64,000 bases of DNA from TTA-H9 sp002071415 (lineage in GTDB: Bacteria > Bacteroidota > Bacteroidia > Bacteroidales > TTA-H9), in NCBI GenBank assembly GCA_035411425.1, contig DAONSX010000006.1, positions 6,011-70,010 on the forward strand, in the 5' to 3' direction. Below the pieces are notes generated by a model. That model was not told the DNA's origin, ran no database searches, and saw only the letters and a program-made list of their open reading frames with translations. Both the position numbers and the translations under genes were made by a program. Below are positions 9,306-19,528 of this stretch, in pieces (position 1 is the first letter of the stretch; each line of letters begins with the position of its first letter).

Positions 9306-9504
9306 CTCTTATTTTTGGCTCAAAACGAGAAAGATTTTTTTTAGTTTTATAAGATTTATGGAATCAGAAGAAGAGTATTCATTCAGACGGTCCTGATGAT
9401 AGCTTTTATCTTAATTCACAATTTGTGAGGCAAAGTCGAGTTGATTTGTTTTATCATAAGTATATTTACTTGGGTAATTGATAAAAGATTTGTTAAAAAC
9501 TCTG

Positions 9505-9512
9505 TATCTTTG
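9505..9512 (+). promoter_or_regulatory. -7 promoter element (TATCTTTG) for tRNA-Arg
   Basis: Exact TAnnTTTG ending 12 nt before the tRNA 5' end, the same spacing as at tRNA-Ala. Upstream TTG triplets exist, but none is at an ideal -33 distance. Confidence 0.55.
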
Positions 9513-9524
9513 CCGCCCACTTTG

Positions 9525-9596
9525 GGCCCCATAGTTCAACGGATAGAACGGAAGTTTCCTAAACTTTAAATCCAGGTTCGATTCCTGGTGGGGCTA
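9525..9596 (+). tRNA. tRNA-Arg (anticodon CCT)
   Basis: A 72-nt cloverleaf: acceptor GGCCCCA/TGGGGCT (first pair G1-U72), D stem GTTC/GAAC, anticodon stem GAAGT/ACTTT with loop TTCCTAA, T stem CCAGG/CCTGG, discriminator A. Anticodon CCT reads AGG, a rare Arg codon. CCA is not encoded. Confidence 0.95.
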
Positions 9597-10075
9597 CAAA
9601 CATCGTCAACTCCTTAACCTTCCATATATTTATTAATAAATAGAGTTTTTCGCTGAAGATTAAATTTTCCAAAAAATTCTTTCTTTTATTTGCCGAAAAG
9701 GGAAAGGTTGTATTATATTTTATTCTCAGGTGAAAATTATTTTTTAGATATTCAAAAAATTACAGATAAGGAATAATATTTTTGAAAAAGTCTTTGAGAA
9801 GCAACTCGTCGATAGAAGTTTTTATCGAAATTTATTTCCTTAATGTTTTCTTTGTTGGATTCAAACTTTTTGTAGTATTTTTAAAGTAGGCATGTTTACT
9901 TGTTCTCCTTAGAGAGGAGGAATAGCCATCATTGTTATTTTCGTGAGCTTGTTGAGAATGTTGAAATTTTTATTAACAATTAGCAATTAAAAATTGGATA
10001 ATAGATTGAAAGCCTCAAGAATCTATAATAACGAAAACATCATTAGCAATACGGGGAGAAGAGACATCAAAGTTT
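9597..10075. other. Gene-free spacer between tRNA-Arg and the giant repeat-protein gene
   Basis: About 480 bp of AT-rich sequence. No convincing coding frame, RNA gene or strong terminator was seen. A short CTCCT/AGGAG hairpin near 9905-9920 lacks a U-run on either strand. Confidence 0.5.
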
Positions 10076-13000
10076 CTATCTTACAAGAATGAAGCTCCCT
10101 TTTAGGGTTTTGGTCACTCCTGGCGAATGTGTCCCATTGCCACGATATTCGATCAGATAAACGTAAACGTCGGCTGGAGCCATTTCTCCATCAATTTTAC
10201 CATCCCAACCTTTTTCGATATCATCTGTCTGAAATACCAATTGACCATGGCGATTATAGATATAAATGTGGAAATGAATCGTAGGATCGGTGGTAATTAC
10301 CTTAAACATATCGTTCAAACCGTCATTATTTGGTGTAAAGGCGTCGGGCACATAAATAAAACCCTCACAGAGCTGTACTTTTATGGTGTCTACAACTGCA
10401 CAGCCTTCATTGAATACACGTACCCAATATGTTCCATTTCCATACACTTTTAAGGTGCGCTTAGTAGAACCGTCCTGCCATTCATAAAAATCACTCCCAT
10501 CTCCTCCGCCTGCATCCAAAATAATAGGATCGCATGAGAATAGATAGAGGTCTTCTCCCAGATTCAGATATGGCGCAGGTTTTACGGTAACATGAATAGT
10601 GAGTGTATCACGACAGCCTGAATGATTCATCCCAATCAGAGAATAATCCATATCATGCTTCGGTGAAATCTTGACAAGAGAGCCATAAGTTGTATCAATG
10701 TCCTGGTTTGGCGTCCATTTGAACGTCTCGGACCCCGAAGCACTCAAAATCAGTACAGAATCTCGGCAAAGGGCTGGTGAAGGCGGAGTCAGAACCAGTT
10801 CAGGTTTGGGATTGATGGTAAGTTTCAAACTGTCCTTTACCATTCCACATGGATAATTTCCAAAAACATTCACCTTCAGATAAACCACGGTTGGATTTAT
10901 AATATCGTGATTTCCATATGAATAAACTGGAGATTTCTGCGTTGGATGGTCAAGATTACCAATGCCATCCACTGTCCATTTTAAATGGTGGAAGTTTGAT
11001 ATAAGATCACCCATAACATGATAGCGGCTTCCTTCGCAGATGGAATCGTTGGATATAATATTTACGATGGGTGCAGGTACTGTTCGTATATGTGTTTTAG
11101 TACCTTTACTTTCGCCGCATGCTGTTACAAATGTTGCCATCAAGTAGGAGGTACCAGTGGGAGGTGAAAGACTAAGAGTGTCTCCACTGTATAGAAATAC
11201 TGGATTTTGTCCAGAGGCATCGGTGGAATACCATTTGACGGTATCGCCCCATCCACCAATCGTCCATAAATGAATATATCCAGGATAATTGGAACAAACC
11301 AGACTGTCTAAATCACTAACAATCAGTTTGGGAGGTTGGGGGAGGTTTACGACGATATCGAAAGGAAACCATTTCGAAATGCCACAATAATTCTTCATAC
11401 GAACCAGATAGCGCGTGGTAGTATTAGGAGCTGCTACACGAAATGGATTTGTCGAACCTGCGGCTATGGTATCATTCCCATATATTTTTGCCCATAAAAT
11501 TTGGTCACCTACTCCTCCCCATGCCATTAACGAAACACTGTCCACAGTGCCAGGGCAGAAGTAATTCGTATCGGCAATTACGGAATCAGGTGGTCGAGGA
11601 GTATATACGATTAAATTGAAAGAATCACAAATAGAAACTCCACAGGCATTTTCCCAGCGAGCAAAAAACCAAGTTGAAGCCACAGGCGCAGGAATTGTGA
11701 TATTTTTTCCCGTACCTATTGTAGCTCCTCCACAGGACTTGACAAACCAGCGCAATGTTTCACCCCAGGGCGAAAGAGTGTCGCCATAACCTCCAAAAGC
11801 CGTAAGTGTGATATAATCCACATCCCCTATACAATAGTAGTTGGTATCGGAAAGAATTTGAGCAGGAGGGGAGGGAATTTCGACTACATTCACTGGAATG
11901 CTCACGCAAGGCGATTCTCCACAGTAATTTTCCCATCGGGCATAAAAAAATGTAGTTGTATCGGGATATGAAATAGTGATCGAATCGCCATGGCCAATTG
12001 GCACACCACCACATGAATCGGCATACCATGAAATGATTTCGCCATTGCCTCCGAATGATTTCAATGTTACCTGTCCGGTGTCTGAAACGCATTTGAATAA
12101 AGGATTTGCAGTAAGCAGTACAGGAGGTTCAGGAGTATTGACTATTACTTGAATCGAGCGGCATATCGATTCTCCGCATGAATTGTTGTTGTTGGCATAA
12201 TAGGTTGTGCTAACGTCAGGTGCAGCAATGGTAAGTGAATTACCTGAACCAATGAAATTTTGGCCGCAACCTCCTTCATACCATCGAACCGTATCCCCGT
12301 ATTCGTATATTCCATAAGCTGATAGCTGGATGTTTTCATTATAAGAGATGCAGAAGTAGTTTGTATCTACAGATAATGAATCGAGAGGACGGGGTTGTGG
12401 TCTAACATTGATGATGATAGAATCACATTCGGATTGCCCACAAAGATTAGTCCATCTCGAATAATATATCGTGGTGTCGCCTGGAGCGCTAATCAACAAT
12501 GGAGAACCTGTTCCAATATAAATTCCGCCGCAATTTCCTTTGAACCACTGAAGAGTGTCTCCAGAACCTCCACTTGCCGAAAGTTGTATTACTCCAACTT
12601 CTTCTGCACAAAAATCGTTTTCATTTGTACTCAGGCTAAATGGCCGAACTGGCGGCTGCAACACTTCGACTTCAATCGAGAGGCAATTGCTCAGGTTGCA
12701 TTTGTTCCCCCAGCGAGCATGATAGATTGCAGAAGAATCGGGGGCTGAAATAGTCAAAGGAGTTCCATATCCTATCGGATTCCCTCCGCATTCATCCTTA
12801 AACCAATATAAGGTATCCCCAGCTCCTCCTGTAGCTGTAAGGTTGATCTGGTTTATGGTTCCAGTACAGAAAAAATTAGTATCTACTTGTAGGGCAGAAG
12901 GTGATAAAGGCTGAGGGGTTACATTTATCTGGAGACTATCACAGGTAGAGATTCCGCATTGATTTTCGTAAGTAGCCCAATATGTGGTGGTATCGTTGGG

Positions 13001-16000
13001 AGCCGTAATAATTAAAGGCTGACCAATACCAACCAAGGTGCCTCCACACGAATCTTTCCACCATTTCAAAGTAGAACCTATGCCACCGCCAGCACTAAGA
13101 GTAATTATATTAACCGTACCAGCACAGTAATTATTAGTATCCACACCTAAAGAATCGGGGGGCAATGGAAAAGGAATGACATTGATTACAATGGAATCGC
13201 ATTCTGAGTTTCCACAGGCATTCACCCACCGAGCATAATAAGTTGTGGTATCGGTTGGAGCCGTAACCGTCAAGAGCGAAGGCGGTTCGAACATTCCTGC
13301 AAGCACTCCACCACAGTTCTCTGTATAAACTTCCACAGTATCCCCGTTTCCTCCAATCACCCCAAGATTTATCTGAGTGACCCATCCTGTGCAAAAATTA
13401 TTGAGTGTACTTGTCACAGCAATGGGTTTTTCTGGGAAAGGAATCACCTTTGTGGTTTTGGTAGTATCATTGTAACATCCATTATTATCGGTAAATATAT
13501 AATTGACTTGTTTGAATCCGGGACCTGCCGCTAAAGGATCGAAAATGGCGGTTCCATTTCCTTGATCGAAGATTCCAGGGCCGGAAAAGCTGCCGTAGGG
13601 CAAATGATTTCCCGACAATAACACCGGGACATCATCGATGCAATAGGAAGCCGAAAATGGATTAAAGTCGACGGAAGGCTTGGGCAGCACGGTAATCTGG
13701 TAAGTTGTATCGCCAGTGCACCCATTGAAATCGGTATAAGAATATATAATATCGTAAGGGCCGCCAACGCCTGCAGCATCAGGATCAAAAATTGCCTTTC
13801 CAATATTCAGATCGATGATGCCAGGACCACTAAAAGAACCCAACGGATAAAAATTCCCTGTAATGGTATCGGGGGATGCATTTACGCAATATTGAGATAA
13901 TATATTGGTAATAGAAGGTTGAGGAAGAGCATTCACGATCACTTCTTTGAACATGGTATCAGTACAGAAATTTCCGTCAGTAAAATAATAATATATGGAG
14001 TGTATACCCACGCCGGCCAGGGCTGGATTGAACATGGCAGTACCATTTCCATAATCGGTTATTCCAGGGCCTTCGAAGTGACCTTGAGGAGCTTGATTAC
14101 CGGTAAGTGTTGCTGGGGTTGAGTTAAGGCAATAAGAGGTTACAAGTCCACTAAAACTAACCACAGGGAGAGCATTCACCGTAGTTTGTTTAGTCATGTG
14201 GTTTATACAACCATTCAATGCCTGATAAGTATAGGTAATATTGTAAGGACCACCTGCACCTGCTGTAGCGGCTGAGAAAATGGCAGTTCCATTCAGATTG
14301 TCGGTAATACCAGGCCCCAAGAATGATCCGAAAGGAGCAAAATTACCAGTGAGTAAGGCAATGGGAGAATTCAGGCAATGATTGGGATCGAGGCCTGAAA
14401 AATCGACTGCGGGTGCTGGCAAAACTGTTGTTTTTTGTGAATAAGTATTTGTACAGCCATTGGGATCGGTAAAAGAATAGGTAATAGTATGCAAACCTGA
14501 CCCGGCTATACTTGGATTGAAAGTGGCTGTACCATTAGGATTAGAGGTAATTCCAGGGCCCGAAAATGTACCTTGTGGAGCCATATTGCCAATTAATAAT
14601 ACGGGTTCGTCATTACTGCAATAGGTAGCCAATAAGCCCGTAAAATTTACTTCAGGCAGGGAATAGACAGTTGTAGGCTGACTTACAGAATTGGTACATC
14701 CATTGGGATCGGTATAGGTATAGGTTATCACGTAGGGACCTCCTATTCCTGCAATACCAGGATCGAAAATTGCCTGCCCGAATCCGATATTAATAATGCC
14801 GGCTCCAGTGAAGAAGCCATCTGGTGCATAATTGCCGGTAAGTGTCGTTGGTCCTGCATTTAAACAATAGGCTGATTGTAGGCCGGTAAAACTTAATGTT
14901 GGAAGCGCCGTAACGGATGTAGTTTTGATTATACTATTAGAACAACCGTAAATATCAGTATAGGAATAAGTAATGGGATAAGGTCCTCCCGCACCTGCTA
15001 TGGATGGATTGAAGGTGCCTACTCCATTATTGCTCGCCATAATTCCAGGGCCGTTGAATACTCCATAAGGTGCCATATTTCCAACAAGCGTAGCAGGACT
15101 GGCATTTACACAATAAGAGGGATCGAGCCCGGCGTAATTCACATAAGGCAAAGCCCTTACCGTTACGAACTGAATGTCATCATCAAAACAACCATTTATA
15201 TCTGTATAAGAATAAGTAATAGTATAAGTACCTCCGGCACCGGCTGCAGCAGGATTGAAAATAGCCGTTCCATCTCCGTTGTCTGTAATGCCTGGCCCCC
15301 AAAATGTTCCATAAGGCATGTGATTGCCCCAAAGTGTATCGGGTGCATCATTCTCACAATAAATATTCGATAAGCCCGTAAACGAAACCTCAGGTACAGG
15401 ATAGACGGTAACATAAGTTCCGATGCAGGCCGAAAATCCACAAGCAGTTTCCCAACGTGCATAATAAACCGTATTTACGTAAGGAGCCGGAATGGTTAAA
15501 GGGTTTCCCGTTCCTACAACTTGCTGACTTCCGCAATAATCTTTGAACCATATAACCTCCTCGCCTGAACCTCCTATCGCGATGAGAGTCAAGCTATTAA
15601 TACTTCCATAGCAATAAGCAGAATCGCTCAATAGGATACCAGTAGGAGCAACAGGTGGTTCGGAAACAAAAATGGTAATCGAATCGCACACCGATGGACC
15701 ACATGAATTTTCCCACCAAACGTAATATGTAGTGGTAATGTTAGGCGCATCTAATATCACCGGATTGCCTTGATTGATTGGAGTTCCATGACAGGATAAT
15801 CCCCATTTGAGAACGTCGCCCGAACCACCAAAAGCGGTCAGTCGAATATTACCCGGATAATTATAGCATAAATGATTCGTATCGGTGGTAACTGCTGTAA
15901 CCGGCTTTGCAAGTGCTAAAACCGTGACGCTACCTGAAAGGCAAATGGAAACCCCACAAGTAGTTTCCCAACGTCCGAAATAAGTAGTAGAAACCGAAGG

Positions 16001-19000
16001 AGCAGGAATAACTGCTGGGTTTCCGGTAGCTATAAGAGGTCCATTACATGAACCCTCATACCAACGGAATACCTCACCACTTCCGCCGGTGGCTGTAAGG
16101 ATTACCGAACCTGCGCCTTCACAAGCCGTAGAAGGAATAATTTGAATACTGTTGGGTGGTGTTGGTAAAGGAAGAACATTTACCACAATATTGGCACAAG
16201 TGGTGACACCGCAAGGATTTTCCCAGCGAGCGAAGTAAACTGTGGTGGTATCCGGCGAAGGAATGGTAATGGATGTTCCTGTTCCTATAGAATCACCTCC
16301 GCATTCACCTGTAAACCAAACGAGATTGTTGCCGCTTCCTCCTATTGCAGTAAGAGTAATGTTGCCAGGATCATCGGCACAAAAGCCTTGCCTGTTCACA
16401 ATAGCTGAAACCGGGGCTTGTGGTAAAGTAAATTGGGATGAAACCACAAAAGAGGTGTCTTTGGTGCATCCCTTTGTATCACTAATAGAAAGTGAATAAT
16501 CTCCTTCGGGTATCTCGTTGATATTTTGAGTTGTTGCACCATTCGACCATTGAAAGGTATAATCGGGTGTACCACCGGCAATGTATACCTCGATAGATCC
16601 ATCATTACCACTTTCACAAGTAACGGGAATTATGGTTGGTGCTCGATAAAAGGTTGACTCTTTCAATCCTGCAAATATCATATCGCTCTGGCCAGAACTG
16701 ATGAGAGTTGTGCCCGCCAATAATAGGCTGTTAGTAAAATTCCCGATAAAGATGGGATTATATTGCTTGTCAAGAGTCAAATCATAGGATACATCATCCC
16801 CAATATTGCCAGTGCTTTTTACCATGCGAAAAACGCCAGCAGAGTCAAGGCGGCATATAAAAATGTCTGACCCTCCTGAACTAACCAGGTCGAAAGAATC
16901 CCATTGAGACGAACCGCTAAATTTTCCTGTAATGTATATCTGTCCTGAGGGAGTATAAACAAGTCCATAGGCAATATCTTCTCCGCTTCCACCGGCACGT
17001 TTTGCAAAAATTGCGTTTCCCGAAGGATTTAGTTTTACCACAAAAACATCTTTGCTCCCGGCACATGTAAGATTTACTCCTCCAAATGTTGCCGTAGCTC
17101 CAAAATATCCAGAAATGAAAATGTTGTTTTGTTCATCGGCATCCAGGCCAAAGGGTTGATCGTCGGCAATTCCGCCGGAGCTTTGCAATGAAAGCAGATT
17201 GCCATAGCGGTCGTAGCGAGCAATGAAAATATCATTATCGCCGGCACTAGTCACCGAAGAATTACCAAATGTGGCATTACCTTGGAATATACCTGTTACA
17301 ACCACTTCATCGGCTATGGTGTAAATCACGGCATGGCCTCTGTCGGGTGATAGACCCCCCCCCTGCTGGATCCAGTCCAATACTCCGGCACCGTTGTATC
17401 TTGCAATAAAAACATCTTCACCGCCACTACTTATAAGGTTGTGGCCCTGAAAATCGGCATTACCCTGAAAATATCCCGTAACGAAACAACTTCCGTCGGA
17501 AACGACATATAAAGCCAAAGCCTTGTCTTCAAAATTACCCCCTCCTGTTTGTACCCATTTTAAAATGCCCGTTGGACTATATTTTGCCAGGAAAGCATCA
17601 CTTTCGCCTTGTGCAAAGTATTGGTTGCCTCCAAAAAGGGCCATCACGCGGAAAGAGCCCGAAAGGAAAATATTACCTATACTATCTAAACCTATACCTG
17701 TAACTTCGTCATCGAGGCTTCCACCAATTTGCTGTATCCATTGTAAATTTCCCAGATGATTATATTTGGCTAAAAAAATATCCTTTCCGCCTGTGCTGGT
17801 AAGCGATGTGCTCCCAAAAACCGCATTTCCGCCAAAAGTTCCTGCCAGAAATATATTTCCCGCCTCATCGGCAACGATGCAGCGCCCCTCATCATGGGCT
17901 GCTCCACCTCCTTTACGGGGTAAAAACCATTGTGAAGTGTCTTTACCAAAAATTAAGGCCGGAGGTTGAGTTATAGTGAAACGTTTTATCAGTTTACAAT
18001 TTTCCTCATCGCGAACTGTTACCTGATAAGTATTTGGAAGCAATCCAGAGATATGGGAAGTATTATCTCCAGAATTCCAGGTAAATATTAATGGTTCTAT
18101 GCCACCGGTTGTCGTAAGATGAATAGACCCGTCGGCCTCTCCAAAGCACGAAACATTTTTTTTAGTAGCCGTAACACTCAAAGTACAATGATCATCCTGC
18201 CATTTCCACAAATCCCTGAAATACCCTGTGGCATTATCTCCTCCACACGAAATATAGGCAGCATCAGAATAAGCAAAAGATACGGAGTTCTCACGCGGTA
18301 ATGCTGGAAAATCGCTTTTACGTGACCATAGATTGGCATTCACATCGTATTCCCATAAGTCATTCAATAGATTGGTGCCGTCATCTCCTAAAGCAATATA
18401 TCCTTTTTGATTGAGAGCAAACCCAACTGCTCCACTTCTTCCATGGCTTAAAGCGTTTATGGGAGACCATGTATTGGATACTCTGTCATAAACATAAAAA
18501 TCCGAAAGATAAGAGCCATTATAACCTAAGCCCACATAAGCCTTGGTTCCAATGCTAAAGGCAGATGCATAAATTCTGCCTTGTCCTCCAAAATTATTCC
18601 TTGCAGTCCAAGAATTACTTACTGGATCGAATTCGTAAAAATCCTTCCTGTAAGCGCCATCGTATCCGAGCCCCACATAAGCCTTGTCGCCAATTACGGT
18701 AGAGATGCATCCCTGACGAGCCCCACCAGGAAAATTTATACCTGCCGACCATGTATGATTCGTTGTGTTATACACCCAAGTGTCCAATAAAAATCCGCCA
18801 TTGTATCCTGTTGTGATGTAAATTTTGTTTCCCAAGGCAAAACAAGCAGCATATGCTCTGGCCTGTCCTGGCATGTCGGTAAGCTGGATCCATGAATCTA
18901 TAGCAGGATCGTATTCCCAAAAATCTTTATGGTAAATTCCGTCGAACCCCATGCCAATATAAGACTTATCGCCAATGGTACAAGCAACAGCTCCTTTTCT

Positions 19001-19117
19001 GCCACTACCTGCAAAATCACTCTTTCTAATCCAAGTATCCTGGCCTAAGACCACGTTCTGAAGAAAAAGCATCAATAAGAAACAGAATGCAATGGTAATC
19101 TTGCTAAAACTATTCAT
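10076..19117 (-). CDS. Giant T9SS-exported repeat protein (Kelch, SprB, SBBP and Ig-like repeats; gliding-motility C-terminal domain)
   Basis: 3013 residues. Domain order: signal peptide (1-25, ending VVLG before Gln26); six Kelch-type repeats (about 30-312); a SprB-like repeat (about 318-395); seven SBBP-type beta-propeller repeats (about 400-820); a second SprB-like repeat (to about 890); 4 type-A, 8 type-B and 9 type-A Ig-like units (about 896-2683); three PKD/Ig-like domains; and the gliding-motility-associated C-terminal domain from about 2917 (VPDAFTPNNDGLNDMF, IYNRHGQLVF, GWDGK). That last domain is the type B T9SS sorting signal, so the protein should be exported and held at or released from the cell surface. 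A role in adhesion or motility is inference; no enzymatic domain was recognised. Confidence 0.93.
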   Translation of the reverse strand: MNSFSKITIAFCFLLMLFLQNVVLGQDTWIRKSDFAGSGRKGAVACTIGDKSYIGMGFDGIYHKDFWEYDPAIDSWIQLTDMPGQARAYAACFALGNKIYITTGYNGGFLLDTWVYNTTNHTWSAGINFPGGARQGCISTVIGDKAYVGLGYDGAYRKDFYEFDPVSNSWTARNNFGGQGRIYASAFSIGTKAYVGLGYNGSYLSDFYVYDRVSNTWSPINALSHGRSGAVGFALNQKGYIALGDDGTNLLNDLWEYDVNANLWSRKSDFPALPRENSVSFAYSDAAYISCGGDNATGYFRDLWKWQDDHCTLSVTATKKNVSCFGEADGSIHLTTTGGIEPLIFTWNSGDNTSHISGLLPNTYQVTVRDEENCKLIKRFTITQPPALIFGKDTSQWFLPRKGGGAAHDEGRCIVADEAGNIFLAGTFGGNAVFGSTSLTSTGGKDIFLAKYNHLGNLQWIQQIGGSLDDEVTGIGLDSIGNIFLSGSFRVMALFGGNQYFAQGESDAFLAKYSPTGILKWVQTGGGNFEDKALALYVVSDGSCFVTGYFQGNADFQGHNLISSGGEDVFIARYNGAGVLDWIQQGGGLSPDRGHAVIYTIADEVVVTGIFQGNATFGNSSVTSAGDNDIFIARYDRYGNLLSLQSSGGIADDQPFGLDADEQNNIFISGYFGATATFGGVNLTCAGSKDVFVVKLNPSGNAIFAKRAGGSGEDIAYGLVYTPSGQIYITGKFSGSSQWDSFDLVSSGGSDIFICRLDSAGVFRMVKSTGNIGDDVSYDLTLDKQYNPIFIGNFTNSLLLAGTTLISSGQSDMIFAGLKESTFYRAPTIIPVTCESGNDGSIEVYIAGGTPDYTFQWSNGATTQNINEIPEGDYSLSISDTKGCTKDTSFVVSSQFTLPQAPVSAIVNRQGFCADDPGNITLTAIGGSGNNLVWFTGECGGDSIGTGTSITIPSPDTTTVYFARWENPCGVTTCANIVVNVLPLPTPPNSIQIIPSTACEGAGSVILTATGGSGEVFRWYEGSCNGPLIATGNPAVIPAPSVSTTYFGRWETTCGVSICLSGSVTVLALAKPVTAVTTDTNHLCYNYPGNIRLTAFGGSGDVLKWGLSCHGTPINQGNPVILDAPNITTTYYVWWENSCGPSVCDSITIFVSEPPVAPTGILLSDSAYCYGSINSLTLIAIGGSGEEVIWFKDYCGSQQVVGTGNPLTIPAPYVNTVYYARWETACGFSACIGTYVTVYPVPEVSFTGLSNIYCENDAPDTLWGNHMPYGTFWGPGITDNGDGTAIFNPAAAGAGGTYTITYSYTDINGCFDDDIQFVTVRALPYVNYAGLDPSYCVNASPATLVGNMAPYGVFNGPGIMASNNGVGTFNPSIAGAGGPYPITYSYTDIYGCSNSIIKTTSVTALPTLSFTGLQSAYCLNAGPTTLTGNYAPDGFFTGAGIINIGFGQAIFDPGIAGIGGPYVITYTYTDPNGCTNSVSQPTTVYSLPEVNFTGLLATYCSNDEPVLLIGNMAPQGTFSGPGITSNPNGTATFNPSIAGSGLHTITYSFTDPNGCTNTYSQKTTVLPAPAVDFSGLDPNHCLNSPIALLTGNFAPFGSFLGPGITDNLNGTAIFSAATAGAGGPYNITYTYQALNGCINHMTKQTTVNALPVVSFSGLVTSYCLNSTPATLTGNQAPQGHFEGPGITDYGNGTAMFNPALAGVGIHSIYYYFTDGNFCTDTMFKEVIVNALPQPSITNILSQYCVNASPDTITGNFYPLGSFSGPGIIDLNIGKAIFDPDAAGVGGPYDIIYSYTDFNGCTGDTTYQITVLPKPSVDFNPFSASYCIDDVPVLLSGNHLPYGSFSGPGIFDQGNGTAIFDPLAAGPGFKQVNYIFTDNNGCYNDTTKTTKVIPFPEKPIAVTSTLNNFCTGWVTQINLGVIGGNGDTVEVYTENCGGVLAGMFEPPSLLTVTAPTDTTTYYARWVNACGNSECDSIVINVIPFPLPPDSLGVDTNNYCAGTVNIITLSAGGGIGSTLKWWKDSCGGTLVGIGQPLIITAPNDTTTYWATYENQCGISTCDSLQINVTPQPLSPSALQVDTNFFCTGTINQINLTATGGAGDTLYWFKDECGGNPIGYGTPLTISAPDSSAIYHARWGNKCNLSNCLSIEVEVLQPPVRPFSLSTNENDFCAEEVGVIQLSASGGSGDTLQWFKGNCGGIYIGTGSPLLISAPGDTTIYYSRWTNLCGQSECDSIIINVRPQPRPLDSLSVDTNYFCISYNENIQLSAYGIYEYGDTVRWYEGGCGQNFIGSGNSLTIAAPDVSTTYYANNNNSCGESICRSIQVIVNTPEPPVLLTANPLFKCVSDTGQVTLKSFGGNGEIISWYADSCGGVPIGHGDSITISYPDTTTFFYARWENYCGESPCVSIPVNVVEIPSPPAQILSDTNYYCIGDVDYITLTAFGGYGDTLSPWGETLRWFVKSCGGATIGTGKNITIPAPVASTWFFARWENACGVSICDSFNLIVYTPRPPDSVIADTNYFCPGTVDSVSLMAWGGVGDQILWAKIYGNDTIAAGSTNPFRVAAPNTTTRYLVRMKNYCGISKWFPFDIVVNLPQPPKLIVSDLDSLVCSNYPGYIHLWTIGGWGDTVKWYSTDASGQNPVFLYSGDTLSLSPPTGTSYLMATFVTACGESKGTKTHIRTVPAPIVNIISNDSICEGSRYHVMGDLISNFHHLKWTVDGIGNLDHPTQKSPVYSYGNHDIINPTVVYLKVNVFGNYPCGMVKDSLKLTINPKPELVLTPPSPALCRDSVLILSASGSETFKWTPNQDIDTTYGSLVKISPKHDMDYSLIGMNHSGCRDTLTIHVTVKPAPYLNLGEDLYLFSCDPIILDAGGGDGSDFYEWQDGSTKRTLKVYGNGTYWVRVFNEGCAVVDTIKVQLCEGFIYVPDAFTPNNDGLNDMFKVITTDPTIHFHIYIYNRHGQLVFQTDDIEKGWDGKIDGEMAPADVYVYLIEYRGNGTHSPGVTKTLKGSFILVR
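11070..13431 (-). repeat. Second block of nine type-A Ig-like repeats in the giant protein
   Basis: Nine units of about 86-92 codons sharing a first Cys (FC or YC), GGxGDT, a CGG, IGxGxPLxI, APxxTTYYARWxNxCGxSxC and a closing Pro-rich joint. The last two units are degraded. Unit 12 lacks the Cys of CGG and ends CGISKW instead of CGxSxC. Unit 13 also lacks the CGG and final Cys. Unit 11 carries a short insertion after GGYGDTL. Confidence 0.85.
13432..15391 (-). repeat. Block of eight type-B Ig-like repeats in the giant protein
   Basis: Eight units of about 82 codons with the pattern VxFxGLxxxYCxNxxPxxLxGNxxPxGxFxGPGIxDxxxGTAxFNPxxAG, then ITYSYTDxNGC. Each has two Cys (YC and GC) rather than the four of type A. 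The block interrupts the type-A series, giving 4A-8B-9A. Confidence 0.88.
15392..16430 (-). repeat. First block of four type-A Ig-like repeats in the giant protein
   Basis: Four units of about 85 codons with the same four-Cys plan as the later block (one Cys near the start, CxG in the middle, CGxSxC near the end). They are more divergent from the consensus at the CGG position (unit 2 has SCNG, unit 3 SCHG). Confidence 0.85.
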
Positions 19118-19383
19118 GGGTCAATCAATTAAAAACTTGGGGTTTAGGTTAACTTTCATTCTTCGAGAGCCCTGAACAAGATTCTCTACTTTAAAAGCAA
19201 CTTTGTCGAGTAGTAGATTATAAATTTCTAATAGAGTAATTTTTATGGCATTTACTGTCACATTAATAGGAATATAGGATTCTAATGATGAAATAATTGG
19301 TTGAGAGTTGGTCTTATGGTTCTGTCTCCATAGCTCGAAACTTTTTCCCTTTTTGTAAATCGAGTTTTGGCAAATAATCGATT

Positions 19384-19414
19384 GGTGGTGAAATGATAGA
19401 GCCCTTTCACCACC
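19384..19414 (-). promoter_or_regulatory. Perfect hairpin in the presumed leader of the giant gene
   Basis: GGTGGTGAAA and TTTCACCACC form a perfect 10-bp stem around an 11-nt loop, about 270 nt before the giant gene's ATG. It lies between that ATG and a -7 element at 19521-19528, so it would be transcribed as part of the 5' leader. No U-run follows, so it is not a typical terminator. Its role is unknown. Confidence 0.4.
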
Positions 19415-19520
19415 TCTGGTACCAGAAGAATGAAAAATTAATGGGAAGGGCTTCATCATAGCTAAATCATTCATCATTTATAAGCTAATTGCACATCTTT
19501 TCGTATTAGTAAACAAAGTT

Positions 19521-19528
19521 CAAATTTA
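19521..19528 (-). promoter_or_regulatory. -7 promoter element (TAAATTTG), candidate promoter of the giant gene
   Basis: Exact TAnnTTTG on the minus strand. It would produce an unusually long leader of about 400 nt before the ATG at 19117. The motif is short and the region AT-rich, so a chance match is possible. Confidence 0.35.

Noticed and set aside
11760..18790. Many frames on both strands inside the giant gene
   Set aside because: They are shadows of the long repetitive gene; the main frame alone shows continuous domain structure.
19121..19477. 118-codon minus-strand frame directly before the giant gene
   Set aside because: Composition is not protein-like (many Asn, Ile and Ser, no domain pattern) and it crosses the perfect hairpin. 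Kept only as part of the leader observation.
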